From NCBI GenBank assembly GCA_051294375.1, contig CM119264.1:12340263-12404262 (forward strand): 64,000 bases of DNA, written 5' to 3'. Origin of the DNA: Paraspadella gotoi (Eukaryota > Chaetognatha). Below are positions 62,939 to 64,000 of the stretch, one piece after another (position 1 is the stretch's first letter; the number at the start of each line of letters is the position of its first letter). Position numbers and translations under genes: made by a program. The notes below the pieces were generated by a model. That model was given only the letters and a program-made list of their open reading frames with translations. It did not search any database and was not told the origin of the DNA.

Positions 62939-64000
62939 GTGTGTTCGCAATGAGAATGTCCCCGGATTTAATTAGTTTTGATCCAACTCTTGGAATCTGC
63001 GTCGTTTTATCGCGAAGATTTTAGTTTTTTTGGGAAACGATCGAATTCTATTAGTATTAGGATAAAAAATAATCTGTAAAAAATATATATTTGTAAAAAA
63101 AAGACAAAAAAAAATCCATTTAATCAGACCTTTATGACGTTATAGCAGTCATAAACCAAAACTTTTAGCACAAGTGACAACGTTTTTCAAACTCTTTTAC
63201 AATTGTGTAAAAACCAACGTAATAATTATAGTTTTTTTGATGCTTTAATTAGTTCCCTCTTGTACTAACATAACTCAGTTTTCGCTGTGGAAATATTTTT
63301 CTGAGTTAAAAATCGAAACCAAAAAAATCATCGTTGTTGTTGTTGTTAGTCTGTCGTCGTTGTTGCCCTCTTCTGCGTTAGCGACCTCATCGAGATTCTC
63401 CGCAGTCGCCTCGACTCACTTCATCCTCATCTTCATTCTTCATTCTCTCTTTTCCTCTTCATTGTTCATTCTCTCCTACATCTTTTCTTCATTCTCTCTT
63501 TTCCTCTTCATTGTTCATTGTTTCCTGCTTCCCTTCCTTTTAAAATCCTTTTCGCCCGATCCTTCGCATTCTCTCCTCTCACCTTAAAAACTCTTCACAA
63601 TCTACGACACTTTTCCTCGCCATGTTCTTTTCTATTCTCACAGCGAAACACAATTTCCAAAATCTCTCCCTCGTCCCATTCACTCACCATCTCCTTCCTT
63701 CTCACACGCTCTCCCCTTCCAATTGCATCTCACCTTCTCTCACCAATTCCTTCCGAATCGCATCTCACACTTTCTTCCCTTAATCCATCTCACTAGCTTT
63801 TCACGCCCTCTTCCCTTTCCCCTCCTCTCTCCCTTCTTACCACCCTCTCCCTCCAAATCGCTTTCATGACCCTCTTCCCCTCCCTGTCCTTCAACCTCTC
63901 CCCCCTACGTTTTTCCGCTTTCATGAATTTTAAGAAAGCCCCTCGCTTCGGCACTTGTGTCGGCGGCGTCGTCGGCCCCGATCTTTTCGTTTTTTCTCTG
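62939..64000. other. No supported exon; CT-rich right end
   Basis: AT-rich to 63340, then CT-rich with a direct repeat of TTCATTCTCTCTTTTCCTCT (about 63439 and 63490). The last 80 bases become GC-rich (GGCGGCGTCGTCGGC) and may approach another exon. Confidence 0.4.

Overview
Eukaryotic nuclear DNA from an unidentified invertebrate. It is AT-rich, with short introns, AATAAA poly(A) signals and very dense (GA)n/(CT)n microsatellites. The simple-repeat and transposon load would fit an arthropod such as a crustacean, but nothing here fixes the species. Two genes can be reconstructed exon by exon, and one further exon is plausible near the right end. Everything else I can support is repeat, mobile DNA or assembly structure.

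Gene region, 1.6-10.9 kb (all + strand). A complete seven-exon RAD23 gene (1659-5807, 414 aa) encodes the ubiquitin-receptor and DNA-repair adaptor. Its downstream neighbour (7084-10818) is an eleven-exon gene for a secreted protein of about 568 aa. That protein has a signal peptide, a long low-complexity middle and an eight-cysteine hevein-like (chitin-binding type 1 style) C-terminus. One exon of it contains a one-base frame break. The introns of both genes carry hairpin-forming mobile elements.

Repeat region, 12-64 kb. This stretch holds a tRNA-derived SINE family (three copies), a second possible SINE, TIR/MITE-like elements and an imperfect palindrome of about 7.1 kb (28.87-35.97 kb). 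One palindrome arm is interrupted by a 2.29 kb hAT-like insertion whose empty site survives in the other arm. There is also a cluster of GC palindromes, a 60-bp minisatellite and a perfect 91-bp inverted repeat that includes a TATA-box promoter. Dispersed through the window is a family of short motifs that fold like type I hammerhead ribozymes with a two-base-pair stem III, the form known from Penelope-like elements. Most copies look inactivated.

Assembly quality. Seven N runs are present (10, 100, 100, 202 and three of 25 bases). Four long near-duplicate pairs differ mainly by scattered one-base insertions and deletions: 24.2-28.0/36.1-40.9, 43.3-45.2/45.2-46.6, 50.3-51.5/51.5-52.8 and 52.9-57.4/57.4-61.5 kb. 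This pattern suggests low-accuracy long-read gap filling or unmerged overlaps rather than purely biological duplication. Reading frames to the right of 36 kb should be distrusted.
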